Assembly (NCBI GenBank): GCA_001593865.1 | Contig: LUCB01000014.1 | Location: forward strand, 1-37,081 | Length of the DNA stretch: 37,081 nucleotides | DNA from: Candidatus Bathyarchaeota archaeon B24 | Lineage (GTDB): Archaea; Thermoproteota; CALKCG01; B24 | Reading direction: 5' to 3' | Shown here: piece after piece, positions 1 through 8,483 of the stretch | Numbering within the stretch: the stretch's first letter is position 1 | Layout: every line of letters starts with the position of its first letter | The notes under the pieces: generated by a model | What the model saw: the letters and a program-made list of their open reading frames with translations, nothing else | What the model was told of the DNA's origin: nothing | Databases searched by the model: none | Position numbers and translations under genes: made by a program

Positions 1-340
1 ATTCTCTCTATGAGATTCGTGGATCCTGTCTTCGAGGCTTATAGGGTTGCAAGTGCTTCTTTCAATTCTCTCTATGAGATTCTCAAAAGAGATCCCGCCA
101 CAATACGAATCTACTTTGAGGATCTTTCAATTCTCTCTATGAGATTCCAAGGAGCAAAATGCAGAAAATGCAATAAAGAATTAGCTATCTTTCAATTCTC
201 TCTATGAGATTCTAAGCCGCTTTCACTTGAGGATTTGGTTTATTATCGTGCTACTTTCAATTCTCTCTATGAGATTCAGCTCATAATAAAACCCCTACAT
301 TTAACTGGGGTAGTAGCTTTCAATTCTCTCTATGAGATTC
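1..340 (-). CRISPR. CRISPR array end, 24-nt repeats, 6 repeats and 5 spacers visible
   Basis: Six copies of a 24-nt repeat (plus strand begins CTTTCAATTC, ends GAGATTC) lie at 1-18 (first copy, 6 nt cut off by the window edge), 59-82, 124-147, 189-212, 254-277 and 317-340. All visible repeat bases are identical. The five spacers are 39-41 nt (19-58, 83-123, 148-188, 213-253, 278-316) and all differ. On the minus strand the repeat ends in ATTGAAAG, the conserved 3' end that becomes the 5' handle of crRNAs, so the array is read leftwards and the leader lies to the right. The last repeat, next to the leader, shows no decay. The array continues beyond the left edge. No cas gene is present in the window, so the subtype cannot be read here; 24-nt repeats with this tag are common with archaeal type I and type III systems. 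Confidence 0.97.
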
Positions 341-470
341 CGACCTTTTTGGGGTTCTGTTTTTGTATTTTTGTCTGGTTTCTGCTTTTATGTTTTTCGT
401 CTGGTTTCGTGACTGTTGAATTTGTGTGGGTTTTATGGCTGGGTCACGAAGTCCTATTGTGTATATTTTT
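341..470 (-). promoter_or_regulatory. CRISPR leader
   Basis: This stretch between the last repeat and the trpB2 promoter is strongly strand-biased: T-rich on the plus strand, hence A-rich on the transcribed minus strand, as archaeal leaders usually are. A TATA-like box, AAAAATATAC, sits on the minus strand at 461-470 and would start transcription near 436-440, pointing into the array. The orientation follows from the repeat tag. The exact leader boundary and start site are inferred. Confidence 0.65.
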
Positions 471-481
471 GTACAGTAAAG

Positions 482-490
482 CTTAAAAGT
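482..490 (+). promoter_or_regulatory. TATA box of trpB2
   Basis: CTTAAAAGT lies with its centre about 27 nt upstream of the ATG at 513, the distance expected for a leaderless archaeal transcript. It is placed back to back with the CRISPR leader promoter, so the two divergent promoters share roughly 30 bp. Confidence 0.5.
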
Positions 491-512
491 ATCCTTTTGG
501 GTCTCTTCCTGT

Positions 513-1913
513 ATGTCTGAGATGGGTATGTATAAGGTGTTCCTAGACGAGGAGCTGATACCTAAGGAGTGGTATAACATACAGCCCGACCTGCCTGAGC
601 CTTTGCCTCCGCCGATAAACCCGGCGACCAGAGAGCCTGTCAAGCCTGAGGAGCTGGAGGTTATATTCGCCAAGGAGCTGGTGCGGCAGGAGGCTTCTCA
701 GGAGCGTTGGATACCTATACCTGAGGAGGTCAGGGATGTCTACCGCATGTGGAGACCCACGCCGCTTTACAGGGCCTACCGTCTCGAAAAGGCTTTGAAG
801 ACCCCTGCGAGGATCTACTTCAAGTACGAGGGTGTAAGCCCGCCTGGTAGCCACAAGCCGAATACCGCGGTGGCGCAGGCTTACTACAACCGTAAGGAGG
901 GGATCGAGAGACTCACCACGGAGACCGGTGCCGGACAGTGGGGTTCAGCCCTGGCGTTCGCGTGCATGACGTTCGAGATGAAATCGACCGTGTATATGGT
1001 TAAGGTCAGCTACGAGCAGAAGCCCTACAGGCGTGTGCTGATGGAGATGTGGGGCGCCGAGGTCCTACCAAGCCCGAGCGAAAGGACAGATTTCGGCAAG
1101 AGGATACTGAAAGACGACCCAGATAACCCTGGGAGTCTCGGGATCGCGATCAGCGAGGCGATCGAAGACGCGGTTAAAGACCCAAAGGCGAAGTACACCC
1201 TCGGAAGCGTCCTGAACCACGTGCTGCTACACCAGACGGTTATAGGGTTGGAGACCAAGAAGCAGCTTGAGCTGTTCGACGACTACCCCGACATGGTTAT
1301 CGGCTGCATAGGCGGAGGCAGCAGCTTCTCCGGGCTGTTCTGGCCCTTCTACCACGACGTCGTGACTGGGAAGGCTCCGAAGGACGTAAAGTTCATAGCG
1401 GTCGAGCCGACGGCCTGCCCCTCGATAACCAGGGGCTACTACACGTACGACCACGGAGACACCGCCAAGCTGACGCCTCTAATCAAGATGTACACCCTAG
1501 GCCACATGTTCATACCTCCGCCGATCCACGCAGGCGGGTTACGATACCACGGTAAAGCCCCTACGCTTTGCCTCCTAGCGCGGCACGGCATAGTCGAGGC
1601 GAGGGCCTACGACCAGGTCAGCGTCTTCGACGCGGCTGCCCTCTTCACGAGAACCGAGGGCTTCCTACCGGCGCCGGAGCCGAGCCACGCGATAAAGGCT
1701 GTCATAGACGAAGCCTTGAAATGCAGGGAAACCGGTGAGGAGAAGACCCTGCTCTTCCTGCTCTGCGGCCATGGGCTGCTGGACATGCAGGCCTTCGACG
1801 ACTACCTGAGAGGCAAGCTTAAACCGTACTACTACCCGAGGGAGAAGGTCCTAGAGGCCTTGAACGAGCTTAAGAAGCTGTATCCATGGCTCTTCAAGCA
1901 GCAATCTAGCTAA
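513..1913 (+). CDS. trpB2: Tryptophan synthase beta-like protein (TrpB2)
   Basis: PLP-dependent enzyme that condenses indole with serine to make tryptophan; TrpB2 proteins are thought to act without tight coupling to TrpA and may salvage indole. The 466 residues contain the SHKPNTA motif with the PLP lysine at 115, the catalytic-loop motif ETGAGQWG at 137-144 (tryptophan in place of the His of TrpB1), the glycine-rich phosphate-binding loop GGGSS at 267-271, and LRYHG at 343-347, which marks the TrpB2 branch. The N-terminal extension (about residues 1-75) is also typical of TrpB2 rather than TrpB1. The ATG at 513 fits the TATA box at 482; a second ATG at 522 is possible. No trpA or other trp gene is nearby. 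Its stop overlaps by 4 nt the stop of the convergent dehydrogenase gene. Confidence 0.95.
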   Translation: MSEMGMYKVFLDEELIPKEWYNIQPDLPEPLPPPINPATREPVKPEELEVIFAKELVRQEASQERWIPIPEEVRDVYRMWRPTPLYRAYRLEKALKTPARIYFKYEGVSPPGSHKPNTAVAQAYYNRKEGIERLTTETGAGQWGSALAFACMTFEMKSTVYMVKVSYEQKPYRRVLMEMWGAEVLPSPSERTDFGKRILKDDPDNPGSLGIAISEAIEDAVKDPKAKYTLGSVLNHVLLHQTVIGLETKKQLELFDDYPDMVIGCIGGGSSFSGLFWPFYHDVVTGKAPKDVKFIAVEPTACPSITRGYYTYDHGDTAKLTPLIKMYTLGHMFIPPPIHAGGLRYHGKAPTLCLLARHGIVEARAYDQVSVFDAAALFTRTEGFLPAPEPSHAIKAVIDEALKCRETGEEKTLLFLLCGHGLLDMQAFDDYLRGKLKPYYYPREKVLEALNELKKLYPWLFKQQSS

Positions 1914-2854
1914 GGAGATTCACCCATCTCCCCAATATTTTCTAACGCGACTAGGATCTTCTCGGCCAAAACCCTGGCTATACGCTTCTGAGCCTCCACG
2001 GTCGAAGCCCCCACGTGAGGGGTCAAGATCACGTTTTCCAACCCCGCTAGACGGCTGCTAGGCGGCTCCCTCTCATACACGTCCAAGGCAGCCCCGGCTA
2101 TCCACCCCCCCTCCAAAGCCCTCACTAAGGCTTCCTCGTCTACTATAGCGCCTCTAGCCGTGTTAACCAGATAAGCCGTAGGTTTCATCAGCCTAAGCTC
2201 CCTTTCGCCGATCATCCCCTCGGTCTCCTCGGTCAGAACGGCGTGTATCGACACGAAATCCGACTCCCTGAGAAGGTCTTCAAGCCTCTGCTTAAGCTCC
2301 ACACCCAGCCTCTCGGCCTTCTCCCTGCTCACATACGGGTCATAGGCTACGACACGCATACCGAAAACCCGGGCTAGCTCAGCTACCCTACTTCCTATCC
2401 TACCGAGCCCGATTATACCCAACGTCTTACCCCTGAGCTCCACGCCTGCCCCTGAGTTCTTACACCAGTTTCCACGTTTCATCTTTCTATCCAACTCGGT
2501 TATCCGTCTGGCGAGGGCTATCATAAGTCCTATGGTCAGCTCCGCCACGGCCTCCGTAGACGCGTCGCCGGTAGACAGGAGGGTTATGCCGCGTTTCACA
2601 GCGTAGTCGACGTCTACGTTATCCAGCCCGACGCCGGCTCTAGCGATCACCTTAAGCCGTGGAGCCCGGTCGATCGTACACCTATCTAACCTCCGCCTGC
2701 TCCTCACCACAACCACGTCTGCGTCCTTAAGAAGCTTGGCGAATTCCCCCTGGTCAAGCTCGTACGCCTTCACGAGAAAAGCCTTACCGCGTAAAAGCCT
2801 GAAGAACATCTCGTCTAAAGGGTCTCCGACGACTATCTTTGGGACTCGTTTCAT
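1910..2854 (-). CDS. serA: D-3-phosphoglycerate dehydrogenase family protein, short form
   Basis: NAD-dependent D-2-hydroxyacid dehydrogenase, probably oxidising 3-phosphoglycerate in serine synthesis; another 2-hydroxyacid substrate cannot be excluded. Counting from an upstream TTG, the Rossmann motif GLGRIG is at 150-155, and the catalytic triad of the family is present: Arg235 in NTARGA, Glu264 in YEREP, His281 in TPHVGAST. At about 314 residues it lacks the regulatory ACT domain of bacterial SerA, as many archaeal forms do. I start at the ATG at 2854; a TTG one codon upstream is the alternative. Serine is the co-substrate of the convergent TrpB2, which makes the pairing metabolically sensible. 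The 4-nt stop-to-stop overlap leaves no room for a separate terminator. Confidence 0.88.
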   Translation of the reverse strand: MKRVPKIVVGDPLDEMFFRLLRGKAFLVKAYELDQGEFAKLLKDADVVVVRSRRRLDRCTIDRAPRLKVIARAGVGLDNVDVDYAVKRGITLLSTGDASTEAVAELTIGLMIALARRITELDRKMKRGNWCKNSGAGVELRGKTLGIIGLGRIGSRVAELARVFGMRVVAYDPYVSREKAERLGVELKQRLEDLLRESDFVSIHAVLTEETEGMIGERELRLMKPTAYLVNTARGAIVDEEALVRALEGGWIAGAALDVYEREPPSSRLAGLENVILTPHVGASTVEAQKRIARVLAEKILVALENIGEMGESP

Positions 2855-3016
2855 CAAGCATCCCCTTCAGACCGTCCTGGGGTGATAGACGGAAAAACCT
2901 ATACTGAGCAGAACGTTTTTAAATATTACTGTATAAAAATGTTCATCAATTCATACGGGTCGTGGAAAGTTTTATAGGAGACCGTTGGTTTTCTAGATAA
3001 ATCCGGTAGCAGAGTT

Positions 3017-3202
3017 ATGGCTAGGCTGGTGATGTGTCCCCGCTGCGGCCATAGGTTTAGCCTATCCTACGCTAGGCTTACCTCGTGCTCTGGATGCCGC
3101 TACAGCGTTTTCGGCGAGTGCGGCTACGTCAGGTGTCCCTACTGTGGACACGAGTTTCCCCTGAGCGGAGAGCCGGGCAACCCTGGAAAGCTGAGGCTAT
3201 AG
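3017..3202 (+). CDS. Small zinc-ribbon protein, function unknown
   Basis: A 61-residue protein with seven cysteines: CPRCGH at 7-12, CSGC at 24-27, Cys35, and CPYCGHEF at 40-47. The first and last CxxCGH knuckles look like a split zinc ribbon or two half-ribbons; the middle CSGC probably completes a metal site. I do not recognise a specific family. A TATA-like box (GTTTTATAG, about 2968-2976) lies upstream. It is on the same strand as hypA, 80 nt further on, so it may belong to the same metal-handling unit, but that is only inferred from position. Confidence 0.75.
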   Translation: MARLVMCPRCGHRFSLSYARLTSCSGCRYSVFGECGYVRCPYCGHEFPLSGEPGNPGKLRL

Positions 3203-3282
3203 GGCTGCGTTCTCTAGTTAGCTTTAAACGGGTGAGCCGCCGTTATTAACCTGCTTATCGAACGGTCGGGGTTTGGTCGTTC

Positions 3283-3678
3283 ATGCATGAGTGGGCTTTA
3301 GCGGAGGCCATAGTGGAAGCGGTCTGCGGATACCTATCTAAGAGGGGGGTGAATAGGGTGGCGTCTCTGAAGGTCGCCGTCGGTGAGCTTCAGTCGGTCG
3401 ACGAAGGTATCCTAAGGTTCGCGGTGGAGGAGCTTTTCAAAGGTAGGGGGGTTGAGGTGTCGAGTCTTGTCTTCGAAAAAGAGCCTGCGGTTTTCCGGTG
3501 CAACTCGTGCGGAAGAACTTGGAGGCTCGAAGACCTAGGCATACCGGAGGACGCTAGAGAGGCCATCCACTTCATCCCCGAGGTCTTCCACGTGTTCACT
3601 AGATGCCCACATTGCGGCTCCCAAGACCTAGAGATAATCCAGGGTAGAGGAGTCTACATAGGCTCCCTGGAGCTGTGA
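3283..3678 (+). CDS. hypA: Hydrogenase/nickel maturation metallochaperone HypA
   Basis: HypA binds nickel and hands it to the large subunit of [NiFe] hydrogenase. The 131-residue protein begins MHEWALAE, giving the conserved N-terminal Met-His-Glu nickel ligands. The zinc site is Cys73/Cys76 and Cys108/Cys111, separated by about 31 residues, the longer spacing typical of archaeal HypA. The next gene, a MinD-type ATPase, overlaps or abuts its stop, matching the known archaeal hypA-hypB(AT) arrangement. No hydrogenase structural genes are in the window, so the client enzyme is unknown. Confidence 0.94.
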   Translation: MHEWALAEAIVEAVCGYLSKRGVNRVASLKVAVGELQSVDEGILRFAVEELFKGRGVEVSSLVFEKEPAVFRCNSCGRTWRLEDLGIPEDAREAIHFIPEVFHVFTRCPHCGSQDLEIIQGRGVYIGSLEL

Positions 3679-4400
3679 ACATGGACCCGAGGCCACTCAT
3701 CATATCCGAGAGGCTTAAAGAAGTGAAGAGGGTTCTAGCCGTCGTCAGCGGTAAGGGCGGTGTCGGTAAAACCCTGGTCGCCTCCACCATGGCGCTTGCT
3801 CTGGCTGAAAGACGTATGCCCGTGGGTCTGCTCGACCTGGATGTCACAAACCCGTCCTGTCACGTGGTCCTAGGCGTGGAGCCTTCTAAGGAGACGCCGC
3901 CTGAGGATATGGGGGTTCTACCGGTCTCGGTACATGGTTTGAAGTTCATGTCCCTCGCCTTCTACACCCGTGGGGAGGCTCTTCCACTCAGGGGAGCAGG
4001 AGTGGACGACGTGTTTAAGGAGCTGCTCGCTATAACCCGTTGGGGTATGCTTGAGGCTCTGATCCTAGATACTCCCCCAGGTTTCGGGGATGTAATCCTC
4101 GACATAGCCAACTACATCCCCGGTGTAGGCTTCATAGCCGTGACCACCCCGAGCCGTTTAAGCGTCGAATCGCTGCGGAGACTGGCTAAAACCCACCTAG
4201 GAGGTAGGGTCGTAGGGGTCATAGTCAACATGGCTTGGAAGGGATACATCCCCGAAGACCTGGGGAAAACCGGGTTTAAACTCTTAACGATCATACCCTA
4301 CTATCCAGACCTCGAGGCATGTCTCGGAAACCCAGGTATGCTTCTCAAGACAGAGTTTGCGAAAAAAATAGATGAAGCCTTAAACCTGCTTTTAAAGTAA
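3675..4400 (+). CDS. hypB: MinD/Mrp-type P-loop ATPase, probable archaeal HypB
   Basis: A 241-residue SIMIBI-class ATPase with the deviant Walker A SGKGGVGKT at 25-33 and a Walker B-like DTPPG near 137. In Thermococcales the HypB role is filled by a MinD-family ATPase (HypB-AT) that boosts nickel loading of HypA; the direct linkage to hypA here makes that the best call. It is shorter than Mrp/ApbC and lacks their C-terminal CxxC, which argues against an iron-sulfur carrier. The GTG at 3675 overlaps the hypA stop by 4 nt, implying coupled translation; an ATG at 3681 is the alternative start. The gene symbol reflects role, not homology to the bacterial HypB GTPase. Confidence 0.82.
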   Translation: MNMDPRPLIISERLKEVKRVLAVVSGKGGVGKTLVASTMALALAERRMPVGLLDLDVTNPSCHVVLGVEPSKETPPEDMGVLPVSVHGLKFMSLAFYTRGEALPLRGAGVDDVFKELLAITRWGMLEALILDTPPGFGDVILDIANYIPGVGFIAVTTPSRLSVESLRRLAKTHLGGRVVGVIVNMAWKGYIPEDLGKTGFKLLTIIPYYPDLEACLGNPGMLLKTEFAKKIDEALNLLLK

Positions 4401-4418
4401 GCTTGGAAGCGTTACCGG

Positions 4419-5036
4419 TTATCGTTTACGGAACTCTATCCATCTCCCCGGGTCCTCTAAGATTATCCTAAACCTTATGATCCCCGCCTTCCTCAGCCAC
4501 TCCTCAGCCCTCCACCGCTCTGGGGGGTCGTATTTCCTGCCCTCGGGGCTACTGAACCACCGTCTTATCCGCTCCCTAAGCTCCACCCTAACCTCCTCCG
4601 GTAGGTTTCTTGAGAGCCCTCCGCCTATGAACGCCACCCCCGAGCCGGCCAATACTCTGTGAATCTCTCTGAACGCCTTAACCCTGTTCCTCCAGAAGGG
4701 GATCGAGCCTCTGCTGACGATTAGCTCCGCCACGTCAGGTCTGAACGGTAGGCTGTGTACGTCCGCCTGCACCGCGGATACCCTATGCCTCACCCCGAGG
4801 TATTCGGCGTTTCTCAACCCCCCGAGCAAGACATCCTTCCTCACGTCGACGAGGACCACGTCTAGCCGAGTTCTTCTAGCAAGCTCTATACCCAGCATAC
4901 CGACCCCGCTGCCGATGTCGAGGCAGAGACCTTCCCTGACGCCGTAGTCATCGATGAGCTGCTTAGCCAAAGCCTCATATACGATCAAGGGGTGGAGAGG
5001 GGGATAAGGCACGTCCTCCTCCTTCAAACCGCTCAT
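4419..5036 (-). CDS. Class I SAM-dependent methyltransferase (paralogue 1)
   Basis: About 205 residues with a Rossmann methyltransferase core: motif I LDIGSGVG at 39-46, an acidic strand end (VLVDVR) for the SAM ribose, and ADVHSLPF followed by a conserved SRGSIPFW segment after motif III. The substrate is unknown. I chose the ATG at 5036 because it overlaps the upstream gene's TGA as ATGA; an ATG at 5066 also exists. It is clearly a tandem duplicate of the next gene upstream (same DYG-x3-GLCLD, RG-x5-FWR and AFRE/KEVHRV-like landmarks). Third gene of the operon led by the substrate-binding protein, so it may modify a ligand that the binding protein captures. Confidence 0.85.
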   Translation of the reverse strand: MSGLKEEDVPYPPLHPLIVYEALAKQLIDDYGVREGLCLDIGSGVGMLGIELARRTRLDVVLVDVRKDVLLGGLRNAEYLGVRHRVSAVQADVHSLPFRPDVAELIVSRGSIPFWRNRVKAFREIHRVLAGSGVAFIGGGLSRNLPEEVRVELRERIRRWFSSPEGRKYDPPERWRAEEWLRKAGIIRFRIILEDPGRWIEFRKR

Positions 5037-5704
5037 GAACACCGACCTTTCCTGATCTCTATCCATATCCCCGGGGGATCCGGTATAAACCTAAACCCGT
5101 CTACGCCGGCTTTGTCGAGCCATTTAGTCAACCAGCCAGGCGTCCTCCTACGCCACCACTCCCTCTCCTTCTCAGCGCCGAGCTTTCTAACCTCTCTCTT
5201 AACGACCTCTATGATCCTAGCCCTCAAGCCGCTGGGCATGTATCTCCCGATCGCTCCTCCTAGAAAACCGACTGCCCCAGGCTTCATAACGCGGTAGACC
5301 TCCTTAAACGCCTTATCAGGTCTCCTCCAGAAAAACACGGCTCCCCTACATACGATGAGGCTCATGGTACGGTCTCTGAAAGGTAGGTGGTGGGCGTCCA
5401 CGAGCAGTAAACTCACCCGACCTCTAACTTTCTCCTTCAATGCGTTCTCTCTGGCCTTGAGCAGCTTATCACGGTCTATGTCGACTAGGAGAACCTCTAG
5501 GTCCGTGAGCTTCGCAAGCTCTATCCCGAACCAGCCCAAGCCGCATCCGAGGTCTAGACACAGCCCCTTATCGATTCCATAGTCGTCGAGAACCTGTCTA
5601 GCTAAGAGTTTGCAGGCAAACCTATGCCAGCCTCCATGTTTCTCCACGGTTCTCCAGTAAGGTGTGTCGGATAGGTCAACCTGGAACGGTGACACCGTAC
5701 TCAC
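5033..5704 (-). CDS. Class I SAM-dependent methyltransferase (paralogue 2)
   Basis: A 223-residue methyltransferase. Motif I is LDLGCGLG at 50-57, followed by VLLVDID and LVDAHHLPFRD, then the paralogue-specific CRGAVFFWR. It shares its whole domain order with the downstream paralogue. The start is a GTG at 5704 inside the end of the binding-protein gene (29-nt overlap); a second GTG at 5695 is preceded by GGTGAG and could be the true start. Substrate unknown; association with metal or cobalamin-type binding proteins suggests a chelate or cofactor, which is inference only. Confidence 0.85.
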   Translation of the reverse strand: MSTVSPFQVDLSDTPYWRTVEKHGGWHRFACKLLARQVLDDYGIDKGLCLDLGCGLGWFGIELAKLTDLEVLLVDIDRDKLLKARENALKEKVRGRVSLLLVDAHHLPFRDRTMSLIVCRGAVFFWRRPDKAFKEVYRVMKPGAVGFLGGAIGRYMPSGLRARIIEVVKREVRKLGAEKEREWWRRRTPGWLTKWLDKAGVDGFRFIPDPPGIWIEIRKGRCS

Positions 5705-7160
5705 CGCTCAGTATCTTAGCTAGCTCCTCCTCTGAAACCTCATACCCTAGAAACCTCTGATAGAACTGTTCAACCTCTGCCTCTATGTCGAAGTGGAACT
5801 TGTCGGGGTAAAGCTTCTCCGCGAGCCACATGACCCCTAGGATCGATTCAGGCTCCGGTAGGATCCAAGACCTGAGACCCCTAGGTATCACGTATATCCT
5901 CCCGTTTCTCACGGCGTCGATAGCCATCCACCTAGGGTCTGACATGATCGTCTCCTTCACCTGAGGGTCGAAGGCTAGTATCACCTGAGGATTCCACGTC
6001 AACAGCGTCTCCATGGAAACCGAGGCTATCGGAGGTCCTCCCGCCCCGGCGTACCCGGTCAGGTTCTCGGCGACGTTCAAACCTCCCGCCGCCTCGACGA
6101 TCGACATCGTCAGATACGCCCTGTGCGTCTTCAACCCATCCTGCATGGCCACGTAAACCCTCACCCTCTCATCCCTCGGTATCTTAGAGGTCACGTTCAA
6201 TATCTCGTTTAACCTCGTCTCGTAGTAGGACGCAAGCTCCTCAGCCTGCTCCTCTCTACCTAAAACCTCGCCTATGAGCCTGATGGCTTTGGGAAAGTCA
6301 CCGCAGCCCATGGACGCCATAGGTATACAGACCACGTTCAACCCCAGCTCCTCAAACCTATCCACCACTTCTCTAGGGGTGTCTAAGGTCAGCACCACGT
6401 CAGGCTGTAGGCTTAGGATGACCTCCTCGTTGACGCTCCAAGGTACGCCCACAACCGTCAGGTTTCTGATCTCAGGGTTCAACTTGGCTAGGAGTTCTGA
6501 GGTCGGGGATATCTGGTCTACCCCCACCAATAGGTCTTGGCCTCCTAGGAGGTGGACGATTATCGTCAGCATCGGCACGATCGATACGACCCTGTCCACG
6601 TGTTTAGGTAGGGTGACCTCTCTACCGGCCATGTCTACGATAGTCCTATACTCGACTACGAGCGTCTTAAGCTCCTCAGGCACTTCGCCAAATCCTTGGG
6701 CAGGCTTTAAAGGCGTAAACCCGAGGCTTTCGATGACCGTATCGTATTCACCGCTCAGTATCAGGCTTACGCATTCGATAGCCCAGCTGAGATGCCTCGC
6801 ATCCTTGACGACCGCTAAGCCGCATACCTTACCGTCTCCAGAAGCGAATTTAACATACCAGCCGACAACCCCCTCGTCGTAAAGCCTCCTAACCAACCCA
6901 TAGTCTCCGGCGAGGACAAGGTCTGCCTCCTGACCCGATAGAACGGCGCTTACGAGCTGTTCACCATCGAACAGCTTAACCTCCAGGGCCGTGAACATGT
7001 CCCTATGCTCTATGTCTCCTTTCAGAGCGTTCACAAGCTCCTCCATATCGTTGGTCGAGAAAACCACGACCCTCGTCACCCACGGCCTGGTGTAAGCGAT
7101 GAACCCCGCGACCAAAACGAGGGCTACGAGGAGTACGACCGCCGTAACCCCTCGGATCAT
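5676..7160 (-). CDS. Membrane-anchored substrate-binding protein: partial ModA-like domain fused to TroA/BtuF-like domain
   Basis: Residue numbers count from a GTG at 7169. An N-terminal hydrophobic segment (about 10-27) should anchor or export it. Residues 33-155 look like a shrunken type-2 binding protein: a ModA-like N lobe, then directly the family's C-terminal stretch (AVVKDA ... ESLGFTPL), with most of the second lobe missing. Residues 176-470 form a complete TroA/BtuF/FecB-like domain (DMAGREVTLP, VDRVVSIVP, LQPDVVL, GRIYVIPRG). Such C-domains bind metal chelates or cobalamin. No permease or ATPase gene follows; two methyltransferases do. I use the ATG at 7160; the GTG at 7169 would be leaderless relative to the TATA box at 7195-7203. 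Confidence 0.85.
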   Translation of the reverse strand: MIRGVTAVVLLVALVLVAGFIAYTRPWVTRVVVFSTNDMEELVNALKGDIEHRDMFTALEVKLFDGEQLVSAVLSGQEADLVLAGDYGLVRRLYDEGVVGWYVKFASGDGKVCGLAVVKDARHLSWAIECVSLILSGEYDTVIESLGFTPLKPAQGFGEVPEELKTLVVEYRTIVDMAGREVTLPKHVDRVVSIVPMLTIIVHLLGGQDLLVGVDQISPTSELLAKLNPEIRNLTVVGVPWSVNEEVILSLQPDVVLTLDTPREVVDRFEELGLNVVCIPMASMGCGDFPKAIRLIGEVLGREEQAEELASYYETRLNEILNVTSKIPRDERVRVYVAMQDGLKTHRAYLTMSIVEAAGGLNVAENLTGYAGAGGPPIASVSMETLLTWNPQVILAFDPQVKETIMSDPRWMAIDAVRNGRIYVIPRGLRSWILPEPESILGVMWLAEKLYPDKFHFDIEAEVEQFYQRFLGYEVSEEELAKILSGEYGVTVPG

Positions 7161-7178
7161 TTCATACACCTATTTTTA

Positions 7179-7203
7179 CTTTAAAAACTTTTACTTTTTA
7201 AAG
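7179..7203. promoter_or_regulatory. Perfect inverted repeat overlapping promoter (operator candidate)
   Basis: CTTTAAAAA (7179-7187) and TTTTTAAAG (7195-7203) form a perfect 9-bp inverted repeat around a 7-nt centre. The right arm reads as a TATA box on the minus strand, about 26-30 nt upstream of the start of the binding-protein gene. The left arm is not at a useful distance from the divergent MFS start at 7279, so it may be an operator half rather than a second promoter. A 25-nt stretch at 13524-13548, upstream of the ArsA-like gene, matches it at 20 of 25 positions. Confidence 0.45.
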
Positions 7204-7278
7204 TTTTCCCTTAATAAAGTTAAAACTCTCATAGGGATGGGTTAATTTATTAACCTTCTCCATTCAACCTTTAGTAGC

Positions 7279-8445
7279 ATGCAAGCTCACACGTCGTCGA
7301 CGTTATTCATCGATGGCTTTAGACGAAGCTCTTCTCTTGTTTTCACTACGATGTTCATCCTGTTCCTAGCTAAATGGATCACCGTTCCCTTCATCTCCGT
7401 CTACGTAAGGTCTCTAGGGTTATCCATCTACGAAACAGGAGTCGTGGCAGCCGCCTTGGGTGCTGGTTTGCTCGTGTTCGAGCCGATGTGGGGTGTTCTC
7501 TCTGATAAAGGATGGAAAACGAAGATCCTAATCTACTCCTGCCTCGCCCACCTCCTAACGTTCTACCTATTCAGTCAAGTAAGAGACCTTCCATCGTTAT
7601 CGGCTGTACGGCTTCTGGAGGGCTCCGCCGTATCGGCGACGGGTGTGTCTACGAGGTCTTTGATAGAAAGCCTATCCCAGAAAAAGGGAAGAGCCTTCGG
7701 TCTCTGGTGGGGTGTAGCAAGCTTAGCAAGCCTCGTCGGACCTATGGTCGGTGGGTACCTCGCAGGGATGGAATATCGTCTACTCTTTTACACCGGTATG
7801 GGATTGGCTGTTACGGCGCTACTCATGAGTCTCTTAATCCTAGAACCCAAGGTCGAACCGGTGGAGGCTGAAGAGAGCGAAAGCCGAGTCGGCTTCAAAG
7901 CCATCGCCATAGCTTCGTTCATAGTCATCTTCCCGTTCTTCAGCAGGTCTGTCGTAAACTCTTTCCTACCGGTCTACGTCAAGGAATCGGCTTCCTTTTC
8001 GGCTAGTGAACTTGAGATCGGTTTGATCTTTACGGTCATAGGGTTCACCGCGATCCCTGCGCAGACCGTTCTCGGTGAAGTCTCAGACAGGGTCGACAGG
8101 AGGCTTCTGATAAGCCCTGGGATGCTACTCAACTGCCTGGTTCTCGCTCTGATTCCTGCGGCTTCAGATATCGCTCAAATGTATCTGTTAGCCGTTCTAT
8201 ACTCGGTTTCAAGAGCTGCCGTAAATCCGCCTTTAATGGCTCTGATGGCTGAAAACGTCGCATCCTCGAAGAGGGGAACCGCTATAGGAATCTACGGAGC
8301 AGCCGAGGATATGGGACTGCTAATAGGCCCTTTAGTCGCAGGCTACACCTATCAAAACTATTCACCCGCGGCGGCTTTCCACCTATCCTCGGTTTTTATA
8401 CTTCTGGGAGCCGTCTGCACATACGCGTTGCTCAAGAAGATGTAG
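7279..8445 (+). CDS. Major facilitator superfamily transporter
   Basis: A 388-residue integral membrane protein with about 12 predicted hydrophobic segments and a charged central loop (PKVEPVEAEESESR, about 190-204) separating the two six-helix halves. MFS motif A is present between helices 2 and 3 as GVLSDKGWKTK (72-82), and a second copy-like LGEVSDRVDRR is in the C-terminal half. This looks most like the drug/sugar-efflux type of MFS; the substrate cannot be told. It is divergent from the substrate-binding protein operon and shares its 110-nt AT-rich promoter region. Confidence 0.88.
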   Translation: MQAHTSSTLFIDGFRRSSSLVFTTMFILFLAKWITVPFISVYVRSLGLSIYETGVVAAALGAGLLVFEPMWGVLSDKGWKTKILIYSCLAHLLTFYLFSQVRDLPSLSAVRLLEGSAVSATGVSTRSLIESLSQKKGRAFGLWWGVASLASLVGPMVGGYLAGMEYRLLFYTGMGLAVTALLMSLLILEPKVEPVEAEESESRVGFKAIAIASFIVIFPFFSRSVVNSFLPVYVKESASFSASELEIGLIFTVIGFTAIPAQTVLGEVSDRVDRRLLISPGMLLNCLVLALIPAASDIAQMYLLAVLYSVSRAAVNPPLMALMAENVASSKRGTAIGIYGAAEDMGLLIGPLVAGYTYQNYSPAAAFHLSSVFILLGAVCTYALLKKM

Positions 8446-8483
8446 CTTTAGACTTTTAGACCGTCCTCATCAGCCGATAAATG

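Noticed and set aside
320-673. Minus-strand frame of 117 codons across the leader and the 5' end of trpB2
   Set aside because: It crosses the CRISPR leader and lies antisense to a strongly supported gene; composition is Ser/Thr/Gly-rich shadow sequence.
3675-4400. ATPase next to hypA as an Mrp/ApbC iron-sulfur carrier
   Set aside because: The C-terminal CxxC of Mrp is missing and the gene is coupled to hypA, so a HypB-type role fits better.
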